Source of the DNA: Pseudomonadota bacterium
GTDB taxonomy: Bacteria > Pseudomonadota > Gammaproteobacteria > Berkiellales > Berkiellaceae
Direction of reading: 5' to 3'
DNA length: 64,000 nucleotides
NCBI GenBank assembly: GCA_018242045.1
Contig: JAFECR010000023.1
Location: 56,413 to 120,412 of the forward strand
Shown: positions 37,714-47,505 of the stretch, one piece after another
How positions within the stretch are numbered: the first letter of the stretch is position 1
Layout: each line of letters starts with the position of its first letter
Position numbers and translations under genes: made by a program
The notes under the pieces: generated by a model
Told to the model about the DNA's origin: nothing
Database searches by the model: none
The model's input: the letters and a program-made list of their open reading frames with translations, nothing else

Positions 37714-39965
37714 GCAGTGATGAAGCGTTTTTTCAGAAACTTGTTTCCATATATTATATTGAATCAAAGGAACGAATTCAAGAAATAGCCAATTTGTTAA
37801 TGAGCTTAGAAAAAACGAAAGATTCTGAAGAACAAAAAAACATAATTCAAGTTATATTTAGAGAAATCCATAGTTTAAAAAGTGCATCTCGTTCAGTTAA
37901 TCTCCCTCATATTGAAAATATTTTCAAAGCATTAGAAGATGTTTATTCAGTTTTTAGCAAGAAAGAACTAAACCCAACCCGTGAACATCTTGACATACTT
38001 CATAAAATAAACGATGTGCTTGATCGTTTAATTAGCGGATCTCATGATAGAGATAAAGTTACGCAAGAAGAAGAAAAAATTAGTCACCTTTTTAATCAAT
38101 TGCAGCAACTTAATTTGGTTGGCGAAGAATTTTCTTATAAAGCGGTAGAAAAGTCAGCACCAAAACAACATGCTGAATCACATAAAGAAGAAGATACAGT
38201 TCGAATATCTTCTGAAAAGGTAAATGCACTTTTAGTGAATGCCGAGGAAATGTTAACTACACGTTTAAGTTTGTTACAAATAGTGACAGATCTATCTTCC
38301 TTTAAAGACGAGATTGAAGCAGATTTAAAGCGGTGGGACAAATTTTATCGAGAAAAAAATGTATTGCTAAATGAAGAAGCCCATGCACAAAATAAGAAAA
38401 ACAACGATCAAGAATTACGAAAAAAGTTTGTAGATTACATTGCTTGGAGCGAAGAAAGCATTAAACAAATTGAGTTAAAGCTAAGAGATGTGACTGCTAG
38501 TCTAGAACATGAATTGCACGGGTTTAGTCATTATGTTGATAATCTTTTAGAAGACACCAAAAAGCTTTTATTGTGGCCTTTTAGCACTATTTTATATGTA
38601 CTGCCTCGCATTATTCGTGATCTTTCTCATAGCATGAATAAAGAAATAAACCTTGTTATTGAAGGCGCTGAAGTAGAAATTGATAAACGTATCTTAGAGA
38701 CTATGCGAGATATTATATTACACTTGGTTAGAAACGCAGTAGATCATGGTATAGAAGTGCCACAAGAACGAAAGCGCCAGGGAAAGCCAGAAATGGGCAG
38801 GATTAAAATTAGTGCTCACCAATTAAGTGGAAATGAAATTGAAATAACAATAGCAGATGATGGCGCCGGAATTAATATAAATGAAATAAAAGCTTCAGCC
38901 TTAAAACAAGGTATGATTACGAAAGCTTTAGCAGATACGATGACAAATGAACAGGCCATTAACTTGATTTTTAATTCAGGTATTAGTTCAAGTAAAATCA
39001 TAACCGATTTATCAGGTAGAGGCCTTGGCATGGCTATCATACGTGATAAGTTAGATCAGATTGGCGGTGAAATTGCTTTAACGAGTCAAGCACATAAAGG
39101 AACAACTTTTAAAATAAAGCTTCCTTTAACCCTAGCAACTTTTAAAGGACTTCTCATTGAAGCGGTTAACCAACAATTTCTAATTCCTACCGCAAATATT
39201 GAACGCATTTTAAGAATTGATCAAAAAGACATAAGCACTGTTGAAAATACAGAAACAATAGCCTATGAAGGTAAAACACTTTCGCTCGTATGGCTATCGG
39301 ATTTGTTGGGCATCAAACGAAATGAAAATAATGTCCATGACAATGAAAGTTTATTTCTATCAGTCATCATCATCACTTCTGTTGATAAGAAGATAGCTTT
39401 TGTTGTTGATAACATTCTAAATGAGCAAGAAATTTTGGTTAAGAATTTTTCTAAACCGCTAATTAAAGTTAAAAATGTTTCTGCTGCGGCAATTGCAAGC
39501 TCTGGGCGACCAATTCCAATTCTAAATTGTTTGGATCTGCTGCAATGTAGAGTAACAAAACCTCATATAACAGCATCAAAAGAAGATCCTAGCCTGAAAA
39601 ATACAAAAATATTACTTGTAGAAGACAGCTTTACCACACGCACGCTTCTTAAAAATATACTGGAACTTGGTGGGTATCAAGTTTCAGCGGCTTCAGATGG
39701 TCTTGATGCCTGGAATACGCTTAAAACCAATGATTATGCGATAGTGGTTTCTGATGTTGAGATGCCAAGAATGAATGGTTTTCAATTGACTCAAAAAATC
39801 AGAAATGATAAGAAATTAGGAAATTTACCAGTAATTTTAATTACCTCGCGCGAATCGCAAGATGATAAGGAAAGAGGAATTGATGCTGGTGCAAATGCCT
39901 ATTTGCCTAAAAGTACCTTTGATAGTGGCAGATTGCTAGAAATTATTAAAAGATTACAAGTTTAG
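37710..39965 (+). CDS. cheA: hybrid CheA histidine kinase with C-terminal receiver
   Basis: 751 residues: HPt domain with the phospho-accepting His54 in [10 protein letters not shown]; a dimerisation/linker part (~residues 170-310); HATPase with [12 protein letters not shown] (N box), ADDGAGIN (G1) and SGRGLGMA (G2); a CheW-like regulatory domain; and a C-terminal receiver with [19 protein letters not shown] (phospho-Asp) and the switch region LITSRES. No P2 CheY-binding domain is obvious. A kinase-receiver fusion without cheY/cheZ in the operon is the WspE/FrzE-type arrangement. Signal output must go through this receiver, CheB, or a response regulator elsewhere, such as the REC-GGDEF protein at 49364-50401. 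Confidence 0.95.
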   Translation: MSSDEAFFQKLVSIYYIESKERIQEIANLLMSLEKTKDSEEQKNIIQVIFREIHSLKSASRSVNLPHIENIFKALEDVYSVFSKKELNPTREHLDILHKINDVLDRLISGSHDRDKVTQEEEKISHLFNQLQQLNLVGEEFSYKAVEKSAPKQHAESHKEEDTVRISSEKVNALLVNAEEMLTTRLSLLQIVTDLSSFKDEIEADLKRWDKFYREKNVLLNEEAHAQNKKNNDQELRKKFVDYIAWSEESIKQIELKLRDVTASLEHELHGFSHYVDNLLEDTKKLLLWPFSTILYVLPRIIRDLSHSMNKEINLVIEGAEVEIDKRILETMRDIILHLVRNAVDHGIEVPQERKRQGKPEMGRIKISAHQLSGNEIEITIADDGAGININEIKASALKQGMITKALADTMTNEQAINLIFNSGISSSKIITDLSGRGLGMAIIRDKLDQIGGEIALTSQAHKGTTFKIKLPLTLATFKGLLIEAVNQQFLIPTANIERILRIDQKDISTVENTETIAYEGKTLSLVWLSDLLGIKRNENNVHDNESLFLSVIIITSVDKKIAFVVDNILNEQEILVKNFSKPLIKVKNVSAAAIASSGRPIPILNCLDLLQCRVTKPHITASKEDPSLKNTKILLVEDSFTTRTLLKNILELGGYQVSAASDGLDAWNTLKTNDYAIVVSDVEMPRMNGFQLTQKIRNDKKLGNLPVILITSRESQDDKERGIDAGANAYLPKSTFDSGRLLEIIKRLQV

Positions 39966-39982
39966 CCAAACAGGAATTGATA

Positions 39983-40996
39983 ATGATTAAGGTATTAATA
40001 GTCGATGATTCATTAGTTCAACAAGAATTGTTGACTTATATTCTCAATTCTGATCCTGATATACAAGTCGTTGGCACAGCGCAAGACGGTGAGGAAGCTA
40101 TTCGCAAAGTAGCACAATTAAAGCCGGATTTGGTAACGATGGACATTCATATGCCTAAGATGACTGGTATTGAAGCAACAAGAATTATTATGACAAGTCA
40201 GCCTCTGCCAATTGTAATTATCAGTGGTAGTAGTACCAAGCAAGAAGTATCGCATACCTTTCAAGCAATAGAAGCAGGTGCGCTTTGTGTATTAGATAGA
40301 GCAACATTTACGCCAGAAAGTATGGAATCCTTAAGAAATACAATAAAGCTAATGGCCGAAATTAAAGTTGTTAGGCGATATATCCCTAAAATGAGAGAAC
40401 CCTTAAAAATAGCAGATGATATCAATACGATTAATCTCATTGCTATCGGTGCCTCTACGGGTGGGCCGATGGCACTACAAAGTATTTTTATGAACTTAAA
40501 TAAAACATTTCCACCTATATTAGTGGTTCAACATATTTCTGCTGGATTTCTTGAGGGTTTAACAGAATGGTTATCGCAGTCTGCTAACGTAAGTGTTAAG
40601 GTAGCTTCCCATCATGAAGAAGCCTGCCAAAATACTATTTATCTTGCACCAGATGGCTTTAATATGGGGATAGATTCTTTTAATAAAATAATATTAAACC
40701 CAGAGAAAAAAGAACACGAACATTGTCCTTCTGTGTCCTATCTTTTTCACTCTGTGGCAAAATACAAAGGAAGTCATGCAATGGGAATTTTATTAACAGG
40801 TATGGGAAAGGATGGTGCAGATGGTCTAAAACGTCTTAAAGAAGTAGGTGCCGTCACCGTCGTACAAGATCAAGAGTCTTCTGTGGTCTATGGTATGCCA
40901 GGTGAAGCACTTGTTCTTGATTCAACCCATAAAGTACTTAATCCACAAGAAATAGCATATTTGATCAATAATGTTGCGGTAAGTCATAAAACGTGA
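39983..40996 (+). CDS. cheB: CheB methylesterase response regulator
   Basis: About 337 residues from ATG 39983 (AGGAA upstream). An N-terminal receiver (VLIVDDSLVQQ, TMDIHMPKMTG with the phospho-Asp) is joined by a linker to the methylesterase domain: IGASTGGPMALQSI (catalytic Ser), VVQHIS (His) and LLTGMGKDGADG (Asp). It removes methyl groups from receptor glutamates and provides adaptation. It overlaps cheR by 4 bp. Confidence 0.96.
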   Translation: MIKVLIVDDSLVQQELLTYILNSDPDIQVVGTAQDGEEAIRKVAQLKPDLVTMDIHMPKMTGIEATRIIMTSQPLPIVIISGSSTKQEVSHTFQAIEAGALCVLDRATFTPESMESLRNTIKLMAEIKVVRRYIPKMREPLKIADDINTINLIAIGASTGGPMALQSIFMNLNKTFPPILVVQHISAGFLEGLTEWLSQSANVSVKVASHHEEACQNTIYLAPDGFNMGIDSFNKIILNPEKKEHEHCPSVSYLFHSVAKYKGSHAMGILLTGMGKDGADGLKRLKEVGAVTVVQDQESSVVYGMPGEALVLDSTHKVLNPQEIAYLINNVAVSHKT

Positions 40997-42414
40997 AGTA
41001 TTCATTACCCGTAGCCGTGTTAATTGACTTTAGCCAGTTTGTGGCTCAAAAGCTCGGTCTTAATTTTCCTGAAGAAAAATGGATAGATCTTGAACGAGCA
41101 GTTAAGGAAATTGCACGTTTAAACCATTTTGTTGATCTCACCTCGTGTATTCACTGGTTAATGTATCGGTTGCCCGTTCCTTTACAAATTGAATTATTGT
41201 CTCGTCATCTCACCATTGGCGAAACCTATTTCTTTAGAGAAAAACCTTGCTTTGATGTGCTTGAAAATTATATTTTGCCTGAATTAATTAATCAAAAAAA
41301 AAATAAAGGGAAAACATTGCGTATTTGGAGTGCGCCTTGTTCTTCAGGAGAAGAACCTTATTCAATTGCAGTTTTGCTAATGAGCATGATACCAAATATA
41401 CAAGAATGGAATATTACTATCTTAGCATCAGATGTGAATGCCACCGCGTTGCATAAAATGAAACAAGGTGTTTATACTGATTGGTCATTTAGAGAAACGG
41501 TGCCTTCGTTTAAAAGTCTTTTTTTTAATAAATTAAAAAATAATTCTTACGAAATTTTACCAAAGATTAAAAAAATGGTGACGCCCCTTAATTTGAACTT
41601 ATCACAAGATTGCTTTCCCCAGATTTTAAATGGCACCAATGCCATGGATTTGATTTTTTGTCGTAATATGTTGATGTATTTTGTACCTGAGCATCGGGAA
41701 AAAGTGGTTGATCAATTCTATGATGCGTTGGTAGATGGTGGACATTTAGTCGTGGGAGTAAGTGAATTTTCATTAGTACAAAGCAAGAAATTTACAGCTG
41801 TTAACTATCCTAAATTTGTTGTTTTTAAAAAATCATTAGCTGAGCTACATGATATTGCCAATAATCAAGCAAGTAATAAAAATTCTCTAGCTTTGCTAGA
41901 AAATGCCGCTATAACCAAAACTATTTTTAATCCAGATTTTTCAGATTATAATATCTCTTTTAAAGAGATAAAAAAGAAAAAATCAGAAATAAAGAAAAAT
42001 AAAGATATTTTAAGCGTTCGTGAAAATGTAAATAAGCAATTTCATTATTTAGCAAATCAAGGGAAATTAAAGGAAGCGCTATCTTATATTGATACAGAGA
42101 TAACTCAAGATAGGTGTAACTCATTATACTATTTTTATAAAGCACTGCTCTTACTTGAATTAAATCAAATTGATAAAGCTGCTTTTGAATGTAAAAACGC
42201 AATCTATTTAAACCCTGATTTTGTTTTGCCTTATTTCACTTTGGGTAACATCTCTCAACGTTTAGGTCATTATCATGCATCAAATAAATACTACCAAACA
42301 GTATTAGAACTACTTAAAAGCTATGATAATGAAGAGATCTTGCCAGGCTCTGAGGGATTAAGCACTTGGCGAATGAAGCAAATTATTGATTCTATTCAAA
42401 CTTTTAATACCTAA
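40993..42414 (+). CDS. cheR: CheR methyltransferase with C-terminal TPR region
   Basis: 473 residues. The N-terminal CheR part has ETYFFREKPCFDVL, the SAM-binding IWSAPCSSGEEPYSIAVLL and IFCRNMLMYF. The C-terminal ~130 residues hold tetratricopeptide-like repeats (LYYFYKALLLLELNQIDKAA, LPYFTLGNISQRLGHYHASN), as in WspC. It methylates receptor glutamates with S-adenosylmethionine. The last gene of the chemosensory operon, GTG start overlapping cheB. Confidence 0.95.
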   Translation: MKYSLPVAVLIDFSQFVAQKLGLNFPEEKWIDLERAVKEIARLNHFVDLTSCIHWLMYRLPVPLQIELLSRHLTIGETYFFREKPCFDVLENYILPELINQKKNKGKTLRIWSAPCSSGEEPYSIAVLLMSMIPNIQEWNITILASDVNATALHKMKQGVYTDWSFRETVPSFKSLFFNKLKNNSYEILPKIKKMVTPLNLNLSQDCFPQILNGTNAMDLIFCRNMLMYFVPEHREKVVDQFYDALVDGGHLVVGVSEFSLVQSKKFTAVNYPKFVVFKKSLAELHDIANNQASNKNSLALLENAAITKTIFNPDFSDYNISFKEIKKKKSEIKKNKDILSVRENVNKQFHYLANQGKLKEALSYIDTEITQDRCNSLYYFYKALLLLELNQIDKAAFECKNAIYLNPDFVLPYFTLGNISQRLGHYHASNKYYQTVLELLKSYDNEEILPGSEGLSTWRMKQIIDSIQTFNT

Positions 42415-42507
42415 TTTTTCCTACTAGCCAAGCTGGATGTTCGACTATAAAAGTATCAAAGCGCTAGCTTTTTCAAAAAACCCTTATAAATCAATAAGAT
42501 AAAAATT

Positions 42508-44040
42508 TTGCCACTAGTGCTTGAAAAAAATTCTAAATTAGAATATTATTCTATACATGCTGTTTATGTCAAAGTGATGACTATGTTAGAACATCTCAAC
42601 TCCGACAATCTTAAAGCATTGGCACAATTGCTAAATCCCTGGTTTGAAATATGCCTGTTTTCAGCTAAAACCAGGCAGCTTCTTGTTGTTTATCATGCTT
42701 TAAGTGCACATAAACAAGATGAAAATTGTCCTGAGGAAATTCCAACGGTTCCTTTTATCGAAAGCTTAAAAAGCGGCAAGAAAACGAAAACAAGTTATTT
42801 GAAAATACAAAGTGAGGAATTCGGTGAAGTAATCATGCGATTACGGTTTGACATTACTTGGTTTACAACAAGTTTTGAAGAAATAAATCGCTTTATCGGC
42901 TCAAATAACTCAAGCCCTCAAACCCCTTGGGAAGAATCGGCTAATCAAATGATAGAGACTTTTCTTGTAGAAAAATCGCTCAACTTGTCTTTGTTAAATC
43001 GACTCGAAAAACGAGAACTTATTTTGATGCTTTATGAGAAAGGTTTACTTAATTATAAAGATTCAACGTTATGGCTTGCTAATCGTTTACACCTATCCAG
43101 GGCAACGGTATACAATCATCTTAATTGGGCAAAATCTGTGCGTAAAATTCACGTTCACCAAGTGGATGCATTCAGTGAAACACCTTTTGGTGGCAATCCA
43201 GCAGGTGTTGTTTTAGACGCCGATCTTCTAGAAGAAAGCATGATGCGAAGCATTACAAGAGAAATGAATAATGCTGAAACCTCATTTATTTCTTCTAGTA
43301 AAGAAGCTGATTTTAGGCTTCGTTATTTTACGCCTTCAGGTCAGGAAATGATTTTTTGTGGCCATTCAACGGTTGGGGCGTTATATATGTTAGCAAAAGA
43401 AAAAAGGATGAGAATGACCAAGCCAGGCGCATACCAATTTAAGGTAGAAACCTTGGCTGGAATTATTTCAATGGGATGTGAAATTTCTAAAGAGGGTGAT
43501 ATCAGTGTTAATTTCTATTCTCCTAAAATTGTGCTTTCTCCTGCACCGTTTGCTTACAGTGAGCTTGCTCAAATGCTGGGCTTATCGCTTAAATCGATTA
43601 ATACAAAACATCAAATATACTATGAACAAACGAATAAAGATCTCTATATTAGTGTTCAAGAACTCAAAGATCTCAAGGCCATTGATTGTGATGTGAGAGC
43701 TATGAATAAGTTTTGTAAAAATAATGATATTACAGTGATATGCGTATCAACGCCTCAGGCTTTTTCTTCAGATAACCAAATCCATATGCGCTGTTTTGCA
43801 CCAAGCGTTGGGATTAATGAAGATCTTTTTACGGGATCTGTCATTGGAGGTTTAATTGTAAGTGCATACAAAAATAAAATCATTACCCAACAAAAAGGTG
43901 AAATAGGTATAGAACAAGGGCATTTTCTTGAAAGGCCAGGGTCCGTTAAAGTTAAATATGTACTTTCTAAAGACAATTATCAAGTTCAAATCATTGCCAA
44001 AGCAAACCATTTGTTCTCTAGTCAAATTCAATTATCGTAA
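42508..44040 (+). CDS. fusion of YheO-like PAS/HTH regulator and PhzF-family domain
   Basis: 510 residues in one uninterrupted frame. Residues ~1-145 look like the YheO-type PAS region. Residues ~155-205 match its DNA-binding part: LLNRLEKRELILMLYEKGLL, then LANRLHLSRATVYNHLNWAK, a clear helix-turn-helix. From ~213 on is a complete PhzF-family isomerase-like domain: VHQVDAFSETPFGGNPAGVV, MNNAETSFI (catalytic Glu), IFCGHSTVGA, and VGINEDLFTGSV. The start is uncertain: TTG 42508 lacks a clear ribosome-binding site, and ATG 42577 is possible. The protein may be a regulator whose ligand is sensed or made by its PhzF domain. It is followed 10 bp later by the DUF2000 gene, in one transcript. Confidence 0.82.
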   Translation: MPLVLEKNSKLEYYSIHAVYVKVMTMLEHLNSDNLKALAQLLNPWFEICLFSAKTRQLLVVYHALSAHKQDENCPEEIPTVPFIESLKSGKKTKTSYLKIQSEEFGEVIMRLRFDITWFTTSFEEINRFIGSNNSSPQTPWEESANQMIETFLVEKSLNLSLLNRLEKRELILMLYEKGLLNYKDSTLWLANRLHLSRATVYNHLNWAKSVRKIHVHQVDAFSETPFGGNPAGVVLDADLLEESMMRSITREMNNAETSFISSSKEADFRLRYFTPSGQEMIFCGHSTVGALYMLAKEKRMRMTKPGAYQFKVETLAGIISMGCEISKEGDISVNFYSPKIVLSPAPFAYSELAQMLGLSLKSINTKHQIYYEQTNKDLYISVQELKDLKAIDCDVRAMNKFCKNNDITVICVSTPQAFSSDNQIHMRCFAPSVGINEDLFTGSVIGGLIVSAYKNKIITQQKGEIGIEQGHFLERPGSVKVKYVLSKDNYQVQIIAKANHLFSSQIQLS

Positions 44041-44050
44041 GGAGTTTTTT

Positions 44051-44467
44051 ATGTTTCCCTTTGAAAATAAATTAGTCGCTGTCATGAATAAAAGTATTGA
44101 TCCCGGTAAAGTGATGAATGCTTTAGCACACATGTGCATTGGTTTTGGCGCGAAATTAGGGGTTGAAAAATTAAATTTAATAGATTATCAAGATAAAGAA
44201 GGCAACATTTATCCTGCTATATCGAAAATGCCCTTTATCATTCTAAGTGCCAACAATAATAAAATCAATCAACTACGAAAAATCGCTATAGAGTCTAATA
44301 TGGCCTATTCAGTCTTTACAGATACAATGACAGGTGGAACTTGGGAAGATCAAATTATAAAAACTCAAGCGATGCAAGAAATAGATTTAACATTCATAGG
44401 CATTGTTGTTTCAGGAGAATGGGGTTTGTTAACACAATTAACAAAAAAATTCTCTCTATGGAAATGA
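44051..44467 (+). CDS. DUF2000 family protein
   Basis: 138 residues starting at ATG 44051 behind AAGGAG. The segment VMNKSIDPGKVMNALAHMCI with GFGAKLG and the later FTDTMTGGTWEDQ are typical of DUF2000, a small family with a peptidyl-tRNA-hydrolase-2-like fold. Function unknown. Co-transcribed with the PhzF fusion gene; DUF2000 genes near amino-acid-type regulators and enzymes suggest a metabolic role, but this is inference. The 3' end converges with the next gene at a 13-bp gap. Confidence 0.75.
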   Translation: MFPFENKLVAVMNKSIDPGKVMNALAHMCIGFGAKLGVEKLNLIDYQDKEGNIYPAISKMPFIILSANNNKINQLRKIAIESNMAYSVFTDTMTGGTWEDQIIKTQAMQEIDLTFIGIVVSGEWGLLTQLTKKFSLWK

Positions 44468-44480
44468 AAACATTGCTGGG

Positions 44481-46394
44481 TTATTTTGAGCTTTTAGGAA
44501 TAACAGCTTCTTTTTTTGATTTCAAGCGGATCTTCTCTTTGGTTACGCTCAATTTTGACACTTGCCTTAGCGTCGATTTTGCTAGACTGATGGGTGATAC
44601 AAAGTCTGAAGAATCATGATTCCCCATGAATCCTGTAGAAAATTCAGGATGCTTTCGCAAAAAATCTCTAACGTTGGGTAAGGTGTTTTGATGTTCACCT
44701 TGTTGTATCGGAACTGTTAATTTTTCTAATCTTTCAAGTTCTTCTTTAGTGTGAGATTCTTTGCTAATGAGAGCCTTTATCAAAGAAAAATTAGCTAATA
44801 ATTCTTCATCCCTAAGTGCCATGAGATATCCTGTTTGCAGTTGTACATCGTCCATAATAAGTTGATAGAGATCATAAGGAGCGCCTGTTTCAGGATCAAG
44901 CGTCGCTAAAGGATAGGCGCCAAGTTGAATGCTATCAAGATCAGCTATCAAATCATACTCAAGAATATATCTAATTGATAATGCGATGGCTTGCTTGGCA
45001 TGGGCATCCAATGGTGGAATATGATTGGGTGTTAATAACGCTATCATCGGTACTAATTCATTGGCTACAAAACATTGTGTGCTTGCACTTTTACAAAGTG
45101 CTCTTAAAATAATGGGATCTGGAATTTGTACTGAATTGGCATTAGTGCTAACACTACTAAAGGCTTGATTGATTAACTGCTTTTGTTCGTTGATTCTGCT
45201 TAATGTATTTTGGTAGGATAACTTTTCAAAAGGCTCCGTTACCCCCAAATAAACAAACAACTCACTCTGTCCTGCATCGAGAAAAATCAGTTGCTGATAA
45301 TGAGAAGCCAAGCTTTTCATTCGTGCGCCTTTTTCAAGCAAGTACTTCACAATGGATTTTCTTTCTTCTTTCATCACAAGATTGACAGGCCCTTGCTTTG
45401 CCCATTGTTCAAATGCAAAGGCGAGTAAATCACTTGCACAAGCAGTGCTTTTTTCACTGCCTATAATGGAATCAAAGTAGTCATCGAGTAACTCATATGC
45501 CATCAGTGTTATTTGATTATCAACTTGGGTTTTTTCTAGCGTTAAGACGGCATTATAAAGCTTAAATGTAAGAGATTGCTGAGTTTTCACAAATTGATTA
45601 TTATTTTTAACTATGTGAAATAAATTAATTGGATAAACATGAGGGTAATTTTTTTCATAAAATCCAACATGATCTAAATCTAGTAAGTTAGTAAATAGCT
45701 TATCAATAATGTAGTTTGGCAATCGCGGGCCTTGAGCATTTGCATGAATACTGTGAGCGCGACCTTGAGTGAATAGTCTTAACGCAAGATCAATATTAAA
45801 AATTCTTCGTTCTTTTAATGGCAAATCATCTTTCACATTGGCATAAAGTTGTCTTGCTGCTTGCACATCGCCAATACAAAATAAATCATGAATTTGTTCC
45901 TTGTAAATACTTTGTTGTATTAAAGGATGATTAAATACTTTGCCAGCATTATTTGCTGTTGCCCATTCTTGTATACTGTGATAAGGCGGTGGCGCAAGAT
46001 TACTAGGATCAACTCTAATTTGAGATGAATTTGAACCTAAAGTAGGGGCTTGAACAATAAATATTTTTTCTACGTTAGTTAAATTATCGATGTTTACTTC
46101 TGCATCTTTTAGTACGTTTAGAATTTCGTATATGATCTTGGCTGTTGGTGTTTCATCTTCAAATTTATTTTGTTTGGCAAGATCTGGTTTAGCGATAAGT
46201 GAGGCGAGCAGACTGATATGTTCGTTGTGAAATAATTGTCTTACTTTTTCTTTTGGAATGTGACCTTTAAATATTCTTTTAATAGTATCAAGAATGTTGA
46301 TAAAAGCTTTATCATTCTCTAAAAGTGCAGCTTTTTGCAGTTGAATTTCTAGCCCTGAAAGAACTTGTAATTGTGATTGTATACCGGGCAACAT
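44481..46394 (-). CDS. hypothetical 637-residue protein
   Basis: I do not recognise a family. ATG 46394 has GAGGAA 7 bases upstream. The protein is mostly helical with no membrane span or signal peptide. A middle part (DVQAARQLYANVKDDLPLKE, YLLEKGARMKSLASHYQQL) hints at helical-repeat (ankyrin- or TPR-like) structure. The C-terminus is very basic (VTKEKIRLKSKKEAVIPKSSK). It lies among other large uncharacterised proteins; a host-directed role is possible, by context only. Confidence 0.65.
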   Translation of the reverse strand: MLPGIQSQLQVLSGLEIQLQKAALLENDKAFINILDTIKRIFKGHIPKEKVRQLFHNEHISLLASLIAKPDLAKQNKFEDETPTAKIIYEILNVLKDAEVNIDNLTNVEKIFIVQAPTLGSNSSQIRVDPSNLAPPPYHSIQEWATANNAGKVFNHPLIQQSIYKEQIHDLFCIGDVQAARQLYANVKDDLPLKERRIFNIDLALRLFTQGRAHSIHANAQGPRLPNYIIDKLFTNLLDLDHVGFYEKNYPHVYPINLFHIVKNNNQFVKTQQSLTFKLYNAVLTLEKTQVDNQITLMAYELLDDYFDSIIGSEKSTACASDLLAFAFEQWAKQGPVNLVMKEERKSIVKYLLEKGARMKSLASHYQQLIFLDAGQSELFVYLGVTEPFEKLSYQNTLSRINEQKQLINQAFSSVSTNANSVQIPDPIILRALCKSASTQCFVANELVPMIALLTPNHIPPLDAHAKQAIALSIRYILEYDLIADLDSIQLGAYPLATLDPETGAPYDLYQLIMDDVQLQTGYLMALRDEELLANFSLIKALISKESHTKEELERLEKLTVPIQQGEHQNTLPNVRDFLRKHPEFSTGFMGNHDSSDFVSPISLAKSTLRQVSKLSVTKEKIRLKSKKEAVIPKSSK

Positions 46395-46530
46395 CGTGAT
46401 ATTCCTCGCAAAAATACTACATTTGTAAATTCATCATAAAATGTTACCTTTTTTAATACAATAATGTTTGGCCTTTGGTCGAAAAAGTCTATATGAAAAA
46501 GTAGCAATGATATAGATATAATTACAGCAC

Positions 46531-46583
46531 AGGCTTAAAGCCTAAATTTAAACTGGGAAATACTTGTGCCAGATCTAAATTTA
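46531..46583. repeat. dispersed intergenic palindromic repeat, copy D
   Basis: AGGCTT-A-AAGCCT (46531-46543) is a small palindrome. TAAATTTAAACTGGGAA follows and matches 6568-6585 in reverse complement over 18 bases. AGATCTAAATTTA (ending 46583) is an inverted second copy of part of it and overlaps the stop codon of the Tus-like gene. Confidence 0.55.
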
Positions 46584-47465
46584 CACTGACGCGAGTATAT
46601 ATCGATGTGCGCGAATGGCGGGCAGAAATGGAATAGGATCTAATTTCTCATCAGAGCGTTTAGAACGGGTGCTATCGCGGCCACATTTTGCATGCGGGGG
46701 ATTAAATTTAGGATAAGGCGTGTCAGACTGACACGGAAAGAAGATAGGAGTTGGACCATTTATCATGCAGCGCGACCCGTGTGCTTTACTGTACACAATA
46801 TTTGCTCTTAAATGAGGTGCAAGTTCTTGCACTATAGCCAGTTTTTCATTTGGTAATAAATGAGCCAACTTTGCTAATTGAATTTGGATACCAATATCTT
46901 CTCCTTTTTTTATCAGCATTTCTTGTGCTTTTTGAATGGTAATCGTTTTAATAGAGCGAGTGTGAGCCCATGTCCAGCTAATTTTGTAAGGCGCTTTTTC
47001 CAAAATAGGCACTTTGCGATAGCATTGCTTGAGATGAATTCGCGCAAGGCCAGCCTCTCTTAGCGTCGTTGCTGTATGTAAATTACGTGAAATGATGCCT
47101 TGCATTTTGTCGGTCACATCGTTTAGCAGCGTTGTATCTTTTACAGCTTTTAATTCAAGAATACTTTTCTTAAATCTCTCTTTACAGTTGTTGACCTCAC
47201 TTGCTAAGTTTATAGTATGAAGTGAGGCTCCGACAAAGCCCGGACAGATAACAATTTCTTTAGGTGCTTGATTGGGCTCATATTGCAGCTTTTTAAGAAG
47301 CTCACAGATTTTCTCTCTTGCTTGAAGATGTTTTGAGAGATTAGTGTCTTGAACCCATGCAATTAAACTAGCTTCATTTAATATTGCGTCGCACAACTTG
47401 GATATAGCAAAGGTCATCGCAGAAAATGCTTCTAAAGCTTCAATACGTAAATGAGCACTTGGCAC
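46581..47465 (-). CDS. possible Tus-like replication terminus-binding protein
   Basis: I place the start at GTG 47465 (AGGGAA 6 bases upstream), giving 294 residues. A TTG start at 47516 would overlap the phaC start. Several blocks recall E. coli Tus (309 residues) in order: [20 protein letters not shown] with KERFKKSI against Tus PGVLCYQVDNLSQA...[22 protein letters not shown] against [33 protein letters not shown] against [28 protein letters not shown] against CPTPLIAL; and a C-terminal [13 protein letters not shown] against RLIIPRLHLYV. Tus binds Ter sites and blocks forks. The similarity is distant and key locking residues are not clearly conserved, so a different DNA-binding role is possible. 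Confidence 0.45.
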   Translation of the reverse strand: [294 protein letters not shown]

Positions 47466-47505
47466 GAGCGTTCCCTGTATTGTATTTGCAAAAGTAGAGG
47501 CTATT

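Noticed and set aside
47472-47500. A Ter-like site between the Tus-like gene and phaC
   Set aside because: The stretch TATTGTATTTGCAAAAGTAG only loosely resembles TerB and misses key positions.
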